Shown here one piece after another: positions 47,573 to 48,588 of a DNA stretch of 48,588 nt. Numbering within the stretch: position 1 is the first letter of the stretch; every line of letters starts with the position of its first letter. The translations under genes were made by a program, and so were the position numbers. The notes under the pieces are model-generated. The model ran no database searches and was not told where the DNA came from. It was given only the letters and a program-made list of their open reading frames with translations. Source of the stretch: Akkermansia sp. (GTDB lineage: Bacteria; Verrucomicrobiota; Verrucomicrobiia; Verrucomicrobiales; Akkermansiaceae). The stretch is from assembly GCA_017517385.1 (NCBI GenBank), contig JAFWZG010000023.1, positions 1 through 48,588 on the forward strand, in the 5' to 3' direction.

Positions 47573-48325
47573 ATGAAACATCTTTCCCTCCTCAAGAATC
47601 TCGCTCTGGCCTGCTGCACCGTGGCCACAATCACCGCCGTAAGCTCCTGCCACGGCCCCATCGATCCCGCTGATGCTGCCGCCAAGCTTCGCAGCGGTAC
47701 GGTTACCGTGTACAGCTATGATGATGCAGCCTCCCCCCAATACCGCGATGTACTCCCTGCCGGCCCCCTGCCCGCCCGTACCGAGCGCGCTCTGCAAGGT
47801 TGGCTGCGAGACTCCGTAGCTAAGGAGTTCTCTTACGCATACCCGCAGTACTACATTTCCATCGTCCAGCCCGGCACCAAGGAAACAGTGTGGGCCATTT
47901 GCTCCGATGGCCACGGCAACATGGTGGGTGTACTCATCCCCAAGAACGGCCGTGCCGCATGGGATGCCCCCTTCACCAGCGAGCACACCATGTATGTGTG
48001 CGAAGGTCCTGATGCCAAGGCCCTCGGTGACGCCATCATGGAGTCTCTGGCAGATGCCGGCTATGACCGCTTCCGCATCGATACCCGCCGCTCTCAGGGC
48101 CTGACTCAGCAGCGTTACCTCATCTCCAAGCCGCTCACGGATAACCAGCAGCGCCGTCTGGAACTTATCCGCCGCGCCGAAGATCAGGCCGCTGCCGCTC
48201 GTGAGGCTGCCGCAAATGCTGCCCAAGAGGCAGCTAACAGCGGCGAGAACGCTCCCGAAATCGACCTACTGGAAGGCACCGATGACGATGTGTCCGGCGA
48301 GGACGAACTCGACCTTGAGCTCTAA
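47573..48325 (+). CDS. Putative lipoprotein (250 aa)
   Basis: Signal peptide with lipobox (MKHLSLLKNLALACCTVATI, then TAVSSC), a globular part of about 150 residues (TVTVYSYDDAASPQYRDVLP ... YDRFRIDTRRSQGLTQQRYL), an Arg/Glu/Ala helix (AEDQAAAAREAAANAAQEAA) and a very acidic end (LLEGTDDDVSGEDELDLEL). GAGGA lies 14 bases upstream of the ATG. No family is recognised. Its own strong terminator follows. Surface or periplasmic location inferred. Confidence 0.72.
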   Translation: MKHLSLLKNLALACCTVATITAVSSCHGPIDPADAAAKLRSGTVTVYSYDDAASPQYRDVLPAGPLPARTERALQGWLRDSVAKEFSYAYPQYYISIVQPGTKETVWAICSDGHGNMVGVLIPKNGRAAWDAPFTSEHTMYVCEGPDAKALGDAIMESLADAGYDRFRIDTRRSQGLTQQRYLISKPLTDNQQRRLELIRRAEDQAAAAREAAANAAQEAANSGENAPEIDLLEGTDDDVSGEDELDLEL

Positions 48326-48357
48326 TCCCCCCCCCAGTAACAGAACCTTGTTTTCCG

Positions 48358-48389
48358 AAAACCCGCAGTGCTCTCCCGCTGCGGGTTTT
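48358..48389 (+). terminator. Intrinsic terminator of the lipoprotein gene
   Basis: AAAACCCGCAG, 10-base loop, CTGCGGGTTTT (11-bp perfect stem) followed by CTCATTT. Confidence 0.85.
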
Positions 48390-48449
48390 CTCATTTCCAA
48401 GCCCCTTCTTGCGAATGCCCCTAAGCTCGTGATTTCCTGAACCAGCGAA

Positions 48450-48588
48450 ATCGTGTAGGGGGCTTTCGCCCCCTCACACACCACCGTACGTGCCATTTAT
48501 GGCATACGGCGGTTTCCAATCAGCGTTTGAGGAGTTGATAAAACGAGATATATCCCTCTGCTCGCAGCCATGCGTTATCCATGCAGAT
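48450..48588 (-). mobile_element. 3' end of a group II intron (continues beyond window)
   Basis: On the minus strand the domain V hairpin CCGTATGCCAT-AAAT-GGCACGTACGG (with CGC as apparent catalytic triad) is followed by a domain VI-like hairpin GGGGGC-GAAA-GCCCCC and ends near CTACACGAT, a normal intron 3' end. The upstream bases encode the end of the reverse transcriptase. Confidence 0.8.
48520..48588 (-). CDS. Group II intron reverse transcriptase/maturase, C-terminal end only
   Basis: The last 22 codons read AWLRAEGYISFYQLLKR and stop, matching the usual WL...G..SLY.L..R end of group II intron proteins, just upstream of domain V. The rest lies beyond the right edge. Confidence 0.72.
   Translation of the reverse strand: MCMDNAWLRAEGYISFYQLLKR

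Noticed and set aside
47537..48226. Open frame of 229 codons on the minus strand opposite the lipoprotein gene.
   Set aside because: The plus-strand gene has promoter, signal peptide, lipobox and terminator; the minus frame has none.

Overview
The window shows a bacterial chromosome segment carrying one complete-looking, about 42.2 kb, T7-like short-tailed (podovirus-type) prophage integrated at the 3' end of the tmRNA gene ssrA. The host is probably a gut-type Verrucomicrobiota, Akkermansiaceae-like. That is inference from the style of the flanking secreted proteins, the carboxynorspermidine decarboxylase and the overall base composition; no phylogenetic marker other than ssrA and a tRNA is present.

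Layout. Left host flank (1-2126): the 5' part of a secreted protein with an IdeS/Mac-like protease fold whose catalytic residues appear to be lost, its promoter, and the original ssrA terminator. Prophage (2127-44368), bounded by a 15-bp direct repeat that is the last bases of ssrA. Right host flank (44369-48588): ssrA, tRNA-Arg(ACG), nspC, two lipoprotein genes, and the 3' end of a group II intron with the last codons of its reverse transcriptase.

Prthe prophage is organised as follows, reading right to left because most genes are on the minus strand. Next to the right attachment site lies the integrase, whose promoter is embedded in a hairpin terminator. A small plus-strand lysogeny block follows: a leaderless Cro/CI-type repressor, a membrane protein, a DUF2971 protein, and two further membrane proteins including a DUF2335-like one. 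Divergent from the repressor is a leftward early operon: small regulators, a tRNA-like element, DUF2303, a RecT-like annealing protein, a Cas4/DUF2800-like nuclease, an OB-fold ssDNA-binding protein, a run of tiny overlapping genes, RusA, a replication-initiator-like protein and a winged-helix protein. The late genes then run TerS, tail fibre or adaptor proteins, tail nozzle, TerL, receptor-binding fibre, lysis genes, portal, scaffold, capsid, tail tube A, and three internal virion proteins. The last of these is a 3,581-residue polyvalent protein that takes up a quarter of the element.

How it fits together. The absence of a tape measure and the presence of T7 gp8-, gp11-, gp12- and gp14-like proteins point to a podovirus. 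Four late transcription units each begin with the same 16-20 bp box placed 30-45 bp before a start codon, which I regard as the best candidate for a new regulatory element here. The giant internal protein is placed where T7 gp16 sits and carries several effector-type domains, so it may be delivered into the cell with the DNA. Other unusual points are Shine-Dalgarno sequences that double as C-terminal codons, a tRNA-like RNA with an enlarged anticodon loop, a family of TTTACGA repeats, and a phage-supplied terminator that replaces the one displaced from ssrA.
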